64,000 nt of DNA from contig JAGYJX010000008.1 of NCBI GenBank assembly GCA_018401495.1, forward strand, positions 248,001-312,000, read 5' to 3'. Source of the stretch: Rhodospirillaceae bacterium. GTDB lineage: Bacteria; Pseudomonadota; Alphaproteobacteria; Thalassobaculales; Thalassobaculaceae. The translations under genes and the position numbers were made by a program. Positions 10,054 through 22,103 of the stretch are shown piece by piece (position 1 is the first letter of the stretch; each line of letters begins with the position of its first letter). A model generated the notes under the pieces. It did not search any database, was not told the origin of the DNA, and saw only the letters and a list, made by a program, of their open reading frames with translations.

Positions 10054-10779
10054 ATGACGAACGCCCTTTCGGTGCGTGGTCTGGTAAAGCGGTTCGGTCC
10101 GAAAACCGCGGTCGACGACCTCAGCTTCGAGGTCGCGACCGGCGAGGTCCTCGGTTTCCTCGGTCCGAACGGTGCCGGCAAGTCCACGACAATGAAAATG
10201 ATCTGCGGATTCCTGGCGCCGACCGCCGGTACCGCGGTGATCTGCGGACACGATGTCCTCGAGCATCCGATCGCGGCCAAGAGCGCGCTCGGCTACCTGC
10301 CGGAGGGCGCGCCCGCCTACCCCGACATGACGACGGTCGGATTCCTCCACTTCATCGCCGGGATCCGCGGCTACGACGGCGCCGAGCGGCGCGAGCGGGT
10401 GGCCGCGGCGATGGCCAAGACCCGGCTCCAGGAGGTCACCCACCAGCCGATCGAAACCCTGTCCAAGGGCTTCAAGCGCCGGGTCGGCCTGGCGCAGTCG
10501 CTGCTGCACGACCCGCCGGTGCTGATCCTGGACGAGCCGACCGACGGTCTCGACCCCAACCAGAAGTTCGAAGTCCGCAAGCTGATCAAGGAGATGGCCG
10601 CCGACAAGGCGATCGTGATCTCGACCCACATCCTGGAGGAGGTCGACGCGGTGTGCTCGCGCGCCATGATCATCGCCCGCGGCCGGATCCTCGCCGACGA
10701 CACCCCGGCGGGACTGCGCGGCCGCTCGGCCAGCCGAAACCTGGACGACGTGTTCCGGGAGGTCACCGCCAATGCGTAA
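10054..10779 (+). CDS. ABC transporter ATP-binding protein (GldA-like)
   Basis: The nucleotide-binding subunit of a Gld-type ABC exporter. It has Walker A GPNGAGKST, the signature segment LSKGFKRRVGLAQ, Walker B VLILDEPTDGLDP and the switch His in ISTHILEEVDA; about 241 residues. The start is uncertain: ATG 10054 begins at the conserved domain, while ATG 10039 would add five residues, and neither has a strong Shine-Dalgarno. It overlaps the permease gene by 8 bp, which indicates translational coupling in a four-gene operon (ATPase, permease, GldG-like, DUF4340). In Bacteroidetes the related genes are needed for gliding; in proteobacteria the substrate is unknown. Confidence 0.92.
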   Translation: MTNALSVRGLVKRFGPKTAVDDLSFEVATGEVLGFLGPNGAGKSTTMKMICGFLAPTAGTAVICGHDVLEHPIAAKSALGYLPEGAPAYPDMTTVGFLHFIAGIRGYDGAERRERVAAAMAKTRLQEVTHQPIETLSKGFKRRVGLAQSLLHDPPVLILDEPTDGLDPNQKFEVRKLIKEMAADKAIVISTHILEEVDAVCSRAMIIARGRILADDTPAGLRGRSASRNLDDVFREVTANA

Positions 10780-11506
10780 CGTCGCGCTGATCACCCGCCG
10801 CGAGCTGCGCGGCTATTTCGCCACGCCGCTCGCCTACATCTTCATCGTCATCTTCCTGGCGCTCGCCGGGGCCCTGACCTTCTTCGTCGGCGGCCTGCTG
10901 CAGCGCGGCCAGGCGGACCTGCAGCCGTTCTTCACCTTCCATCCCTGGCTCTACCTGTTCCTGGTGCCGGCGCTGTCGATGCGGCTGTGGGCCGAGGAGC
11001 GTCGGACCGGCACGATCGAGCTGTTCCTGACCCTGCCGATCACCATGGGCGAGGCGGTGATCTCGAAGTTCCTGGCGGCCTGGGCGTTCACCGCGATCGC
11101 CCTGGCGCTGACGTTCCCGCTGTGGATCACCGTCAACGTTCTCGGCGACCCCGACAACGGCGTGATCGTGGCGTCCTATGTCGGCAGCCTGCTGATGGCC
11201 GGCGCCTTCCTGGCGGTCGGCTCGATGATCTCGGCCACCACCAAGAACCAGGTGATCGCCTTCGTGGTGACCACCGCGGTGCTGTTCGTGTTCGCGCTGG
11301 CGGGCTCGGACGTGGTGCTGGAAGCCGTGCGCGGCTGGGCGCCGGCGGTGGTCGTCGACATCGTCGCCGGCTTCGGATTTCTGACCCACTTCCAGGCGAT
11401 CGCCCGAGGCGTGATCGATCTGCGCGACGCGATCTTCTTCGGCTCGGTGATCGTGCTGGCGCTGTTCGCGAACGCGTTGATCGTGGACCTCAAGAAGGCG
11501 GACTGA
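10772..11506 (+). CDS. ABC-2 type permease (GldF-like)
   Basis: A 244-residue membrane subunit with six hydrophobic segments. The first follows MRNVALITRRELRGYF, the usual start of ABC-2 permeases, and the loop RLWAEERRTGTIELFLTLP is the typical conserved motif linking helix two to the ATPase. The last segment ends in LIVDLKKAD. It overlaps the ATPase gene by 8 bp and is followed 3 bp later by the GldG-like gene. It should form the membrane channel of the Gld-type complex with its two neighbours. The cargo is not known. Confidence 0.9.
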   Translation: MRNVALITRRELRGYFATPLAYIFIVIFLALAGALTFFVGGLLQRGQADLQPFFTFHPWLYLFLVPALSMRLWAEERRTGTIELFLTLPITMGEAVISKFLAAWAFTAIALALTFPLWITVNVLGDPDNGVIVASYVGSLLMAGAFLAVGSMISATTKNQVIAFVVTTAVLFVFALAGSDVVLEAVRGWAPAVVVDIVAGFGFLTHFQAIARGVIDLRDAIFFGSVIVLALFANALIVDLKKAD

Positions 11507-11509
11507 CCC

Positions 11510-13474
11510 ATGACCACCTCCCACCCCGATGCGGCGGGCCCGGGCCCGCGTGGCGCGCGGCGGCTCGATCCGGGCCGGCTGACCGCGCTCGCTTTGGTGA
11601 TGCTGGCCGTGCTGTTCGTGGCCGTGAACGTGCTGGCGTCGTTCACCCTGACCGCTCAGCGCGTCGACCTGACGGCCGACAAGCTGTACTCGCTGTCGCC
11701 GGCGACCCAGCGGGTGCTGGACGAGATCGAGGAACCGGTCACGCTTCGGCTGTTCTACTCCAAGCGCCTCGGCACCCAGGTGCCGGCCTACGGCATCTAC
11801 GCCGAGCGCGTCCAGGACGTGCTGCGCGAGTATGTCGACCGCTCCGACGGCAAGGTCGTGCTGGAGATCTACGACCCGACCCCGTTCACCCCGGTCGAGG
11901 ATCGCGCGGTGTCCTACGGCCTGCAGCAGATCCCGCTGGAGGGCGCCGACGGCACCGTGTTCTTCGGCCTGGCCGGCAGCAACACGACCGACGACATCGA
12001 GACCATCCCGTTCATCCAGCCGGACCGCGAGGCGTTCCTCGAGTACGACCTGACCAAGATGATCTACTCGCTGTCGACCGGTTCGATCGGCAAGGTCGGG
12101 ATCATCGGCTCGCTGAAGATCGACGGCGACGTCCGCATGGGGCAGATGGGGCGGCCCGAGCAGATCCCGCCGATGGTCGTCTCCGAGCGGATCCGCGAGG
12201 TCCTCGACGTCGAGACGCTGCCGATCGACATCCAGAAGATCCCCGACGACATCTCGATCCTGCTGGTGGCGCACCCGAAGGCCCTGCCGCCGCGCACCCT
12301 GTTCGCGATCGACCAGTACATCCTGGCGGGCGGCAAGGCGGCGATCTTCGTCGACCCCTACGCCGAGTCCGAAGCCGGGCCGATGTCCGGCGGTCCCATG
12401 GCCGCGCCGCCGTCGAGCACGCTCGGCCCGATCTTCGAGGCCTGGGGGCTGGAGATGCCGACCGACAAGGTGGTCGGCGACCGCTTCGCGGCGCGCCGCA
12501 TCGGCGCCGCCGACGGCCGCAGCTTCGTCACCTACATCCCCTGGCTGCTGCTGCGCGGCCCGAACCTGGACCGCCAGTCGCCGATCACCTCCCAGATCGA
12601 CAGCCTTGCGGTGGCCAGCGCCGGCTACCTCAAGGCGAAGGACGGCGCCGACATCCGGCTGACCCCGCTGGTGACGTCGAGCCCCGGCTCCATGCTGATC
12701 GACGTCTCGCGGCTGTCGGGCGCGACGCCGGAGCCGGAGAAGCTGCTGCGCGAGTACGTCGCCGGCCCGGAGCGCTTCGTGATCGCGGCGATGGTCACCG
12801 GCACCGTCCGGACCGCCTTCCCGGACGGCCGGCCGCCGCTCGCCGAGGATCAGGACGACGACCCGAACGCGGTGTTCGACACCGTCCTGACGGCATCGAC
12901 GACGCCGATCCAGGCGATCGTGGTGGCCGACAGCGACGTCCTGACCGACCGGTTCTGGGTGCAGTTCCGCGAGTTCTACGGCCGGCGCGTGGCGGTGCCG
13001 GGGGCCGGCAACGGCGACTTCGTGGCCAACGCCCTCGACGCCCTGACCGGATCGTCGGCGCTGCTCGACCTGCGCGGCCAGGGTTCGTCGTACCGGCCGT
13101 TCGAGGTGATCGAGCAGATCAAGCGCGAGGCCGACCGGAAGTTCCAGGCCAAGGAACAGGAACTGCGCGAGACCCTGGCCGACACCCAGAAGAAGCTCGA
13201 CGCGCTGCGCAACCGCGAGGCGTCGACCGGCGGACCGGTGGCGCTCAGCGCCGACGAGCGCGGCCAGGTGCAGGAGTACCAGAGGCAGATCCTGCGGCTG
13301 CGCTCCGAACTGCGCGAGGTCCAGAGGTCGCTGCGCGAGGACGTCGAGCGCCTGGAGACCAAGGTGCTGTTCGCCAACATCGCGCTGATGCCGATCGTGG
13401 TGGCGGTGTTCGCGGTGGTCCTGGCGGTCTGGCGGGTCCGCCGGCGGGCGCGCCGGGCGGCGGTCGAAGCGTGA
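11510..13474 (+). CDS. GldG-like ABC auxiliary protein
   Basis: A 654-residue protein with one N-terminal membrane helix (LTALALVMLAVLFVAVNVLA), the conserved segment RVDLTADKLYSLSPATQRVL typical of Gld-type auxiliary proteins, and a large periplasmic domain containing the DUF4350-like fold (VAHPKALPPRTLFAIDQYIL, GGKAAIFVDPY). A predicted coiled coil (about residues 525-620, rich in Gln/Glu/Arg) leads into a C-terminal helix (ALMPIVVAVFAVVLAVW). It probably works with the ABC permease at the cell envelope. Its exact biochemical role is unknown. Reading frame intact. Confidence 0.88.
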   Translation: MTTSHPDAAGPGPRGARRLDPGRLTALALVMLAVLFVAVNVLASFTLTAQRVDLTADKLYSLSPATQRVLDEIEEPVTLRLFYSKRLGTQVPAYGIYAERVQDVLREYVDRSDGKVVLEIYDPTPFTPVEDRAVSYGLQQIPLEGADGTVFFGLAGSNTTDDIETIPFIQPDREAFLEYDLTKMIYSLSTGSIGKVGIIGSLKIDGDVRMGQMGRPEQIPPMVVSERIREVLDVETLPIDIQKIPDDISILLVAHPKALPPRTLFAIDQYILAGGKAAIFVDPYAESEAGPMSGGPMAAPPSSTLGPIFEAWGLEMPTDKVVGDRFAARRIGAADGRSFVTYIPWLLLRGPNLDRQSPITSQIDSLAVASAGYLKAKDGADIRLTPLVTSSPGSMLIDVSRLSGATPEPEKLLREYVAGPERFVIAAMVTGTVRTAFPDGRPPLAEDQDDDPNAVFDTVLTASTTPIQAIVVADSDVLTDRFWVQFREFYGRRVAVPGAGNGDFVANALDALTGSSALLDLRGQGSSYRPFEVIEQIKREADRKFQAKEQELRETLADTQKKLDALRNREASTGGPVALSADERGQVQEYQRQILRLRSELREVQRSLREDVERLETKVLFANIALMPIVVAVFAVVLAVWRVRRRARRAAVEA

Positions 13475-13488
13475 GGAGGGGTCCGACC

Positions 13489-14543
13489 ATGATCAGACGA
13501 CGCACCGTCATGCTGCTCGGCGCGGTCACGCTGGCCGCCACGGCGGCGGCCGTGGCCGCGGTGGTCGAGCGCACCGCCGAGACCCGCACCTCGGTCCAGG
13601 CCGAGCGGCCGTATCCGACCCTCGAGGCGCGGGCCGGCGAGGTCAGCCGGGTCAGGCTCGAGCGCGCGGCGGAGTGCCGCGGCCGGCACGGTCACGCTGA
13701 CCCTCCGTGGCGCCGACTGGGTCGTCGAGGAGAAGGACGGCTATCCGGCGCGCACCGACCTGGTCCGCAAGCTGCTGTTCGACCTCGGGCAGATCGAGCT
13801 GATCGAGCGCAAGACCGCCGACGCCGACCGTTTCGGCCGGCTCGACCTCGCCGACGTGACCGAGAAGGGCTCCAACGCGACCCGGGTCGTGGTGGCGGCC
13901 GGGGCGGGCGACCCGCTGGTCGACGTCTACGTCGGCAAGCGGCGCGAGAGCCTGTCGGGCGGCGAGCCGATGGTCTACGTCCGCCGCACCGGCGAGCAGC
14001 AGACCTATCTGGCGGAGGGCGAACTCGACCTGCGCGGCGGGCCGGTGCAGTGGCTGCTGCGCGAGATCGTCAACATCCCGAGGGAGAGCATCGTCTCGGC
14101 GCAGCTGACCGGCGCGTCCGGAGAGGTGCTTCGGCTGGAGCGCGCCGGCAACGACTTCCGGATCGTCGATCTTGCGGAAAACCGCCGGATCGACTCGCAG
14201 TACACCGTCAACAACGCCGCGACCGTGGTCGACCGGCTGCTGTTCGACGACGTCCGGTCGGCGCAGGGCCTGAACTTCGCCGCCGGCGCCGGCAGCTTCA
14301 CCACCCGCGACGGGCTGACCGTCACCCTGGAGATGGCGTCCGACCCTGCCGGTGGCGCCGAGGCGTCGCCGTGGCTGCGCGTCGTCCTGTCGCTGGCGCC
14401 CGAGGCGACCGAGGACGCCCGCGACCTTCGCCGAGGCGGCGCGCGCTCGGACCGAAGGCTGGGCCTACCGGGTCTCGTCCTACGATATGGAGCGCCTGCG
14501 GGCGACGGCGGACTCGCTGACCAAGCCGGCCGAAGGATCGTGA
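13489..14543 (+). CDS. DUF4340 periplasmic protein (two apparent frameshifts)
   Basis: The last gene of the Gld-type operon, 14 bp after the GldG-like gene with GAGGAGGGG just upstream. It encodes an N-terminal anchor or signal (RRTVMLLGAVTLAATAAAVAAV) and a repeated DUF4340 domain: GADWVVEEKDGYPARTDLVRK and DRLLFDDVRSAQGLNFA fit the family's beta-rich pattern. The frame shifts near 13672 and 14424. Dropping one base at each gives 350 residues, ending SSYDMERLRATADSL. DUF4340 proteins regularly accompany GldG-like subunits; molecular function unknown. Confidence 0.82.
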
Positions 14544-14550
14544 GCGCCGG

Positions 14551-14575
14551 GCCGGGCTACATCCGGTAGCCCGGC
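14551..14575. terminator. Hairpin between convergent genes
   Basis: A perfect 10-bp inverted repeat, GCCGGGCTAC and GTAGCCCGGC, with a 5-nt loop lies in the 13-bp gap between the DUF4340 gene and the convergent aldolase gene and overlaps the aldolase stop codon. Position and stability suggest a shared bidirectional transcription end. There is no uridine tract on either strand, so classical intrinsic termination is doubtful; RNA 3'-end protection is an alternative. Confidence 0.5.
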
Positions 14576-15299
14576 TCCTCGCGATCGAGGATCCGGCGCA
14601 GCGCCTTGAAGTGCCGGTCGGCGACGGCGCGCCGTTCCTCCTCCATCTGTCCCATCACCCGGGCCCGGACGTTGTCGCCGATGCGCCGCAGCTTGCCGCC
14701 GGTCGACTTGGCGTGGACCTGGAACATCGCCGCGCGCTCCAGGTAGTAGAGGTCGTTGAAGGCGTCGGCCACGGTCGGCCCGGACACCAGGATGCCGTGC
14801 GAGGCCAGCATCAGGATCGGCTTGCCGTCCATCTGGGCCGCCATGCGGTCGCCTTCCTCGGTGGCGAGCGCCAGCCCTCGTAGTCGTCGTCGTAGGCGAT
14901 GCGGTCGTCGAACATCAGCGCGTTCTGCTCGACCATCTCCAGCCGCCCGCCCTCGAGCAGGGACAGCGCGGTGGCGTAGGGCTGGTGGGTGTGCAGCACC
15001 ACCGCCGCGCTGGGGTGGTTCACGTGGATCCGGCTGTGGATGCAGAAGGCCGTCGCCTCCACCGTCTCGGTGCCTTCCAGCACCGTGCCCTCGGCGTCGC
15101 ACAGCACCAGCGACGAGGCCGTGATCTCCGACCAGTGCCAGCCGAACGGGTTGATCAGGAACTTGTCGCCACGGATGGTGCCGTCGGCTTCCGGAACCGC
15201 CGCCGAGAAATGGTTGTCGACGCCCTCGTTCAGGCCCATGCGGGCGGCCCAGCGCAGGGCGCAGGCGAGGTCGACGCGAAGCTGAGCGACGGTGTCCAT
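14557..15299 (-). CDS. Class II aldolase/adducin family protein (one apparent frameshift)
   Basis: A zinc-dependent class II aldolase fold of about 247 residues. Metal-ligand motifs are visible: [17 protein letters not shown], with the His-X-His pair, and the later His in [22 protein letters not shown] near the N terminus matches the family's phosphate loop region. The frame breaks at about 14877; adding one G to the short G run restores [16 protein letters not shown]. Members include fuculose-phosphate aldolase and many decarboxylase-like paralogs, so the substrate cannot be named. It is convergent with the Gld operon and about 110 bp downstream of clpB on the same strand. Confidence 0.85.
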
Positions 15300-15408
15300 T
15301 GGCGTTCTCTCCCGGGAGATCGTGGTCTTGGTGCCGGGAGTGTGCCGCGACCCGCCGCGCCGGGAAAGAGCGAAGGCTCACCCCCGGCGCGGCGGTCGTC
15401 GACGCGGC

Positions 15409-18028
<2,620 letters not shown>

Positions 18029-18189
18029 CGGTGCGTCTCCGTCGAGTACCGCGTTGAGCCAGTACCACCGGACCGGCCCCAGGAAAGGCGACACGGCCGG
18101 CGTCGATTGGAGGATACCGGGTTCTCGGGCGTCTGCGATCCCTGTCCCCCGGAGCGGCTCGTACGCGGCACCGCCCTCCGTTGCGAGGG

Positions 18190-18218
18190 ATATGGGTGTT
18201 GCAGGAAGGTCACACAAG
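18190..18218 (-). promoter_or_regulatory. Heat-shock (sigma-32-like) promoter upstream of clpB
   Basis: Read on the minus strand, CTTGTG is followed after 15 nt by ACCCATAT. This is close to the sigma-32 consensus CTTGAA, 11-15 nt, CCCCATNT, with seven of eight positions matching in the -10 element. It lies about 160 bp upstream of the clpB start in the gap shared with the divergent MOSC gene. ClpB is a classical sigma-32 target, which supports the call. No transcript data are available. Confidence 0.5.
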
Positions 18219-18288
18219 CGGCAACGACACCGCTTTCCGATGTGGCCGCGGCGTTGACAACGATCGGGTGCGGAGGTTCTGTCGGTCC

Positions 18289-19051
18289 ATGAGCATTACC
18301 ATCGCCGCCCTGTGCCGATACCCGGTCAAGGGCTTGTCCGCCGAGGCTCTCGATACGCTCGAGTTGCGAGCTGGCCGGCCGGTCCCTCATGACCGGCGCT
18401 TCGCGATCGCCCATGGCACCGCGCCGATCGATCCTGCCGCGCCACGGTGGCACTCCAAGGCCCATTTCCTGCAGTTGATGAGCAATCCCAGGCTCGCGGC
18501 GCTGGCGGCCGAGTACGATGCCGCAACCACCACCCTGGTGCTCAAACGCGGCGGTCGGCCGGTGGCGCATGGCGCGCTGTCGTCGGCCAACGGACGCACC
18601 GTCATCGAACAGTTCTTCGCGGCCTACATGAAGGGCGAGCTTCGCGGTGCGCCTCGACTGGTCGATCGTGGCGAGGAGGCGTTCAGCGACGCCGACGCAC
18701 CGTACGTGCTCGATCGTCAGCCGGTCCTCGGTGGCCGACCTTGAGCGGGTGGTCGGCAGCCCGGTCGATCCCGGCCGTTTCCGTGGCAATCTTGTGCTGG
18801 AGGGAGCGGCGCCCTGGGCCGAGTTCGGCTGGATCGGCAGGCGAGTGCGCGTCGGTGCCGCCGAGTTGATCGTTGAGCAGCGGATCGGGCGCTGCGCGGC
18901 GACGAATGTCGACCCGGCGACGGGCCAGCGCGACCGGACGCTTCCACGTGACCTGCTGCGCGGCTTCGGACACGAGGATTGCGGCGTATACGCGCGCGTC
19001 TCGGTCGGTGGCCGGGTGGCGACTGGCGACGCCGTGACGCTGCTGGACTGA
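18289..19051 (+). CDS. MOSC domain protein (one apparent frameshift)
   Basis: A molybdenum cofactor sulfurase C-terminal (MOSC) domain protein of about 253 residues. The N-terminal beta-barrel begins [19 protein letters not shown], the usual MOSC_N start, followed by a MOSC domain with [16 protein letters not shown] and the conserved Cys of [12 protein letters not shown]. The frame shifts near 18713; removing one base gives [23 protein letters not shown] element sits 12 nt before the ATG. MOSC proteins bind or transfer sulfur on pterin cofactors; the specific partner is not apparent. Divergent from clpB. Confidence 0.88.
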
Positions 19052-19092
19052 CGTCCCGGCACTTGCCGGCGGCGAACACCACGGGGCAGGGG

Positions 19093-19778
19093 ATGCGCCG
19101 CGCCGACCGACTGTTCCGGATCGTCGACGAGTTGCGCCGGCGCCGGCTGGCGATACGCGCGGCCGAGCTGGCCGTCGCTGCTCGGGGTGTCGCCGCGCAC
19201 GATCTACCGCGACATGGCGGACCTGACCGCCAGCGGTGTCCCAGTCGACGGGTCGGCGGGCGTCGGCTACCTGCTTGCGACCGGGCTACCACCTGCCGCC
19301 GCTGATGTTCGACGCCGATGAGATCGAAGCGCTGATGCTGGGGCTGCGGATCGTCGAGAGCTGGACCGACCCGGCCATGGCGGCGGCGGCCGGGCGCGCC
19401 GCCGAGCGCGTTCGGGCGGCGGTGCCCGAGGAGTTGGAGCGGCGGATCGGCGACCTCGCCCTGATCGCGCCGCCACGATCGTTTACCGGCGCGCCAACCA
19501 CTGTCGACACCGGCCCTTACCGCCGGGCGATCCGGGAACGGCGCGTGCTGCAGATCCTCTACGAAGACGAGGCTCTGGCCGGAACCGAGCGGCGTATCCG
19601 GCCGCTCGGTTTGTTGTTCTACGGATCGAAATGGCTGCTGGCGGCGTGGTGCGAACTGCGGTCGGACTTCCGCTCGTTCCGCCTCGACCGGGTGGCAGCG
19701 GTCCAGACCACCGACGAGCGGTTCCGGCCGGAACCCGGCCGGACGCTCGCCGATTTTCTCGGCCGCTGGACCGAGTAG
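19093..19778 (+). CDS. WYL-domain transcriptional regulator, YafY-like (two apparent frameshifts)
   Basis: A DeoR/YafY-type regulator of about 227 residues: an N-terminal winged helix-turn-helix (RRADRLFRIVDELRR; after correction GVSPRTIYRDMADLTASG) and a C-terminal WYL sensor domain (AIRERRVLQILYEDE, RRIRPLGLLFYGSKWLLAAWC). Frame changes near 19180 and 19275 disappear when one base is dropped at each, giving GYLL then PGYHLPPLMFDADE. AGGGG directly precedes the ATG. WYL domains often bind nucleic acid or nucleotides. It follows the MOSC gene by 41 bp; the target genes are unknown. Confidence 0.85.
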
Positions 19779-19782
19779 CCGG

Positions 19783-21033
19783 TCAGCTGGCGGCAGCGGC
19801 GCCGTCGTCGACCGCCGGAGAGGCCACGAACTCGTCGGAGCCACCGGCTGCCTCGGCCGACTTCGCCGGTGCCTTGCGACGGCGCGGCTTGCGCTCGGGT
19901 TCCTGGGCCGGTTCCGCCTCGGCCACCGGCTCGGGCTTGGCCGCGGGCTCCTGAACGCTCGCCTCCGCAACGGCCGCGCGCGATGAACGGGATGGCGTCA
20001 AGCGAAGCGTACGCCTGATCCCGTCCTCCTCGGTGGCGGCCGGCGCTTCGGCCGGTGCCGGCTGCGGAGCCGGCTCGACCGCGGCGGCTTCGACGACTCG
20101 CGGCGCCCTCTGCGGCGGCTGGACCGACCGCGGGGCCTCTGCCCGGGGTTCCGCGGCGATCACGGTCGGGGCAACGGCCTCGGACGACCGCGAGTCGACC
20201 TGGGGGGCGTCATGGGGAGCGTTCGGCTGAGGCGAAGAACGCTCACCCCGGCCATCGGCCTCGCCCTCGGCGCGTGCCGGCCGACGATCGCGATCGCCGC
20301 CCCGGTTGTCACCACCCCGGTCCCGGTCATTGCGATCACGCTCGCCGCGATCGCGGCTGAAGCGGTCGCCCCGGTCGTTGTTTCGGTCACGGCCCTGGCT
20401 CTCGCCGCCACGATCCTGGTCGGCCCGCGGACGATCGCCGTTTCGATCGCCACCGTTGCGGTCACCACCGTTTCGATCACGACCCTGGGCTTCGCCGCCG
20501 CGCTCCTGATCGGCCCGCGGGCGGTCGCCGTTTCGGTCGCCGCCCTGTCGGTCGCCGCCCTGTCGGTCGCCGCCCTGCCGGTCGCCACCGTTGCGGTCGC
20601 CACCGTTGCGGTCGCGGCCGTGAGCTTCGCCACCACGCTCCTGATCGCCTCGCGGCCGGTCGCCGTTTCGATCGCCGCCGTTGCGTTCCGGCTGCTCGTC
20701 GCCGCCGTCACGATCGTCGTCGTCCTGGTCCCAGTCGCGACCGCCAGCCGGGTAGGGCTGCTGGCCTCGGTTTTCACCGCCCTGGTTCTCCTGGAAAACG
20801 CTCAGGATCCGATAGTAATGCTCGGCATGCTGATAGTAACTTTCAGCCAGCACTCGGTCCCCGGAAGCGGTCGCGTCACGAGCAAGGTTCAGGTACTTTT
20901 CGTACACCTGGCTTGCGTTGCCGCGGATCCGGACATCGGGGCCGTTGCTGTCAAAGGTCTGATTGCGATTGGGCGTGGTCGGCCGGCGATTGCCGCGACC
21001 GCGTCCACGCTTCTGGTGTGGGCCCTGTCTCAT
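19783..21033 (-). CDS. DUF4167 protein with Arg/Gly/Asp-rich repeats
   Basis: A 416-residue protein. The conserved alphaproteobacterial DUF4167 domain is N-terminal (FDSNGPDVRIRGNASQVYEKY, SYYQHAEHYYRI), preceded by a basic patch (RGRGRGNRR). Residues about 117-252 are low-complexity and Arg/Gly/Asp-rich, with repeated QGGDR and NGDRPRADQ units. The tail is Pro/Ala/Glu-rich and ends in a basic segment (RKPRRRKAPAKS). I chose the ATG at 21033 because MRQ starts this family; an upstream ATG at 21087 would add 18 residues. Most of the chain looks disordered and could bind nucleic acid. Function unknown. It lies downstream of prmC. Confidence 0.85.
   Translation of the reverse strand: MRQGPHQKRGRGRGNRRPTTPNRNQTFDSNGPDVRIRGNASQVYEKYLNLARDATASGDRVLAESYYQHAEHYYRILSVFQENQGGENRGQQPYPAGGRDWDQDDDDRDGGDEQPERNGGDRNGDRPRGDQERGGEAHGRDRNGGDRNGGDRQGGDRQGGDRQGGDRNGDRPRADQERGGEAQGRDRNGGDRNGGDRNGDRPRADQDRGGESQGRDRNNDRGDRFSRDRGERDRNDRDRGGDNRGGDRDRRPARAEGEADGRGERSSPQPNAPHDAPQVDSRSSEAVAPTVIAAEPRAEAPRSVQPPQRAPRVVEAAAVEPAPQPAPAEAPAATEEDGIRRTLRLTPSRSSRAAVAEASVQEPAAKPEPVAEAEPAQEPERKPRRRKAPAKSAEAAGGSDEFVASPAVDDGAAAAS
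20380..20667 (-). repeat. Coding repeat array inside the DUF4167 gene
   Basis: Two full copies and one partial copy of a 90-bp unit encode 30-residue blocks beginning NGDRPR(G/A)DQ(E/D)RGGE and ending RNGGDRNGGDR. Three extra 15-bp QGGDR units sit between the first and second copies. At DNA level the repeats are nearly identical, so copy number could vary by slippage or recombination. All units stay in frame. Confidence 0.85.
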
Positions 21034-21218
21034 TCCTGGTCGCGAGTCCTGTTGTCTCGGAACGAACCCATCGTCCGTTCCAGTCACTCGTAACCCCGTG
21101 ATGCGGACGGCCCGCGCTCTGGCAGGCAGTCTTCGGGATCACTGGTCCGTCGAGTGAATTGGCGGCACCGGGCCCCTGCGGCCTACGATGCGTGAAAAAC
21201 ACTAGACTGAATTCCAGC

Positions 21219-22103
21219 CTATTCCAAGCAAAAACCGTGTGTGTTCAGAGTGTGATCACCGGTGTCGTTCCATTTCAGAACTAACGCCCGGTCGATCCCA
21301 CCCAGGTCCTTGCGCGCCTCCAGCGCGGTGAATCCGGCAGCGATCGCAAGCGTTTCCACCACCTCGCGCTGCCCCGCCCCCAACTCGATCACGACGATCG
21401 ATCGCGGTACGAGAAGCCTGGGAATGAGCCGCATCAGCGCGCGGTAGGCGTCCAATCCATCCGCTCCGGCGGCCAGCGCTTCCCGAGGATCGAATCGGGA
21501 GACCTCGGGTTGCAGGCTGGGCACCAACGAGTCCGGGATATAGGGAGGGTTCGACAGAATCAGATCCCATTCGCCCTGCGGCATGTCGTCCCAGTCTGAC
21601 GTGACAAACTCGGCACGGCCCTCCAGCCCGTTCATCCGCGCGTTTCGGCCCGCGGTATCGACGGCACCGGCCGAGCGGTCGATACCCAGTCCCGTCGCGG
21701 TCGGGAACTCGGACAGCGCCGCCAGCAGGAGACATCCGGTTCCAGTGCCAAGGTCGAGGATGCGCCGCGGCGGCTCGGCTCCGGCGAAGGCCGAGACGGA
21801 CGCCTCGATCAGCGCCTCGGAATCGCCGCGCGGGTCGAGGGTGTCGGGGGTGACCTCCAGGTCGAGGGTCCAGAACGCCCGCCGACCGAGGATCCGCGAC
21901 ACCGGCTCGCGCGCCAGCCGCCGGTTCAGCAGGGCTTCGAAGCGCCCGAGACCATCGGGACTCACCGCCGCCGATTCGTGCGGCCACACCGCGCGCCCGA
22001 GCGCCGCGCCCAGGAGCAGGCGGGCGTCCAGCCGCCCGGTCTCCACCCCAGCCGCCCCAAGCCGTCGGGCGGCATCGCGCAGCAACTCCGAGATCGCCGT
22101 CAC
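21219..22103 (-). CDS. prmC: Peptide chain release factor N5-glutamine methyltransferase PrmC
   Basis: PrmC methylates the Gln of the GGQ motif in release factors, and its substrate gene prfA is immediately upstream. The N-terminal helical domain ([14 protein letters not shown]) is followed by the SAM-binding fold [14 protein letters not shown] and the catalytic motif NPPYIPD. The start is GTG at 22103, overlapping the prfA stop codon (GTGA), a standard translational coupling. Length 294 residues. The last dozen residues ([12 protein letters not shown]) are more AT-rich than the rest and could be a read-through tail. Confidence 0.95.
   Translation of the reverse strand: MTAISELLRDAARRLGAAGVETGRLDARLLLGAALGRAVWPHESAAVSPDGLGRFEALLNRRLAREPVSRILGRRAFWTLDLEVTPDTLDPRGDSEALIEASVSAFAGAEPPRRILDLGTGTGCLLLAALSEFPTATGLGIDRSAGAVDTAGRNARMNGLEGRAEFVTSDWDDMPQGEWDLILSNPPYIPDSLVPSLQPEVSRFDPREALAAGADGLDAYRALMRLIPRLLVPRSIVVIELGAGQREVVETLAIAAGFTALEARKDLGGIDRALVLKWNDTGDHTLNTHGFCLE

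Noticed and set aside
10987..14520. A 1177-codon open frame across the Gld operon
   Set aside because: It is an out-of-frame shadow of the permease and GldG-like genes. Only its last part coincides with the start of DUF4340.
20278..20685. CRISPR-like array
   Set aside because: The regular repeats are in-frame coding units of the DUF4167 protein with no unique spacers.
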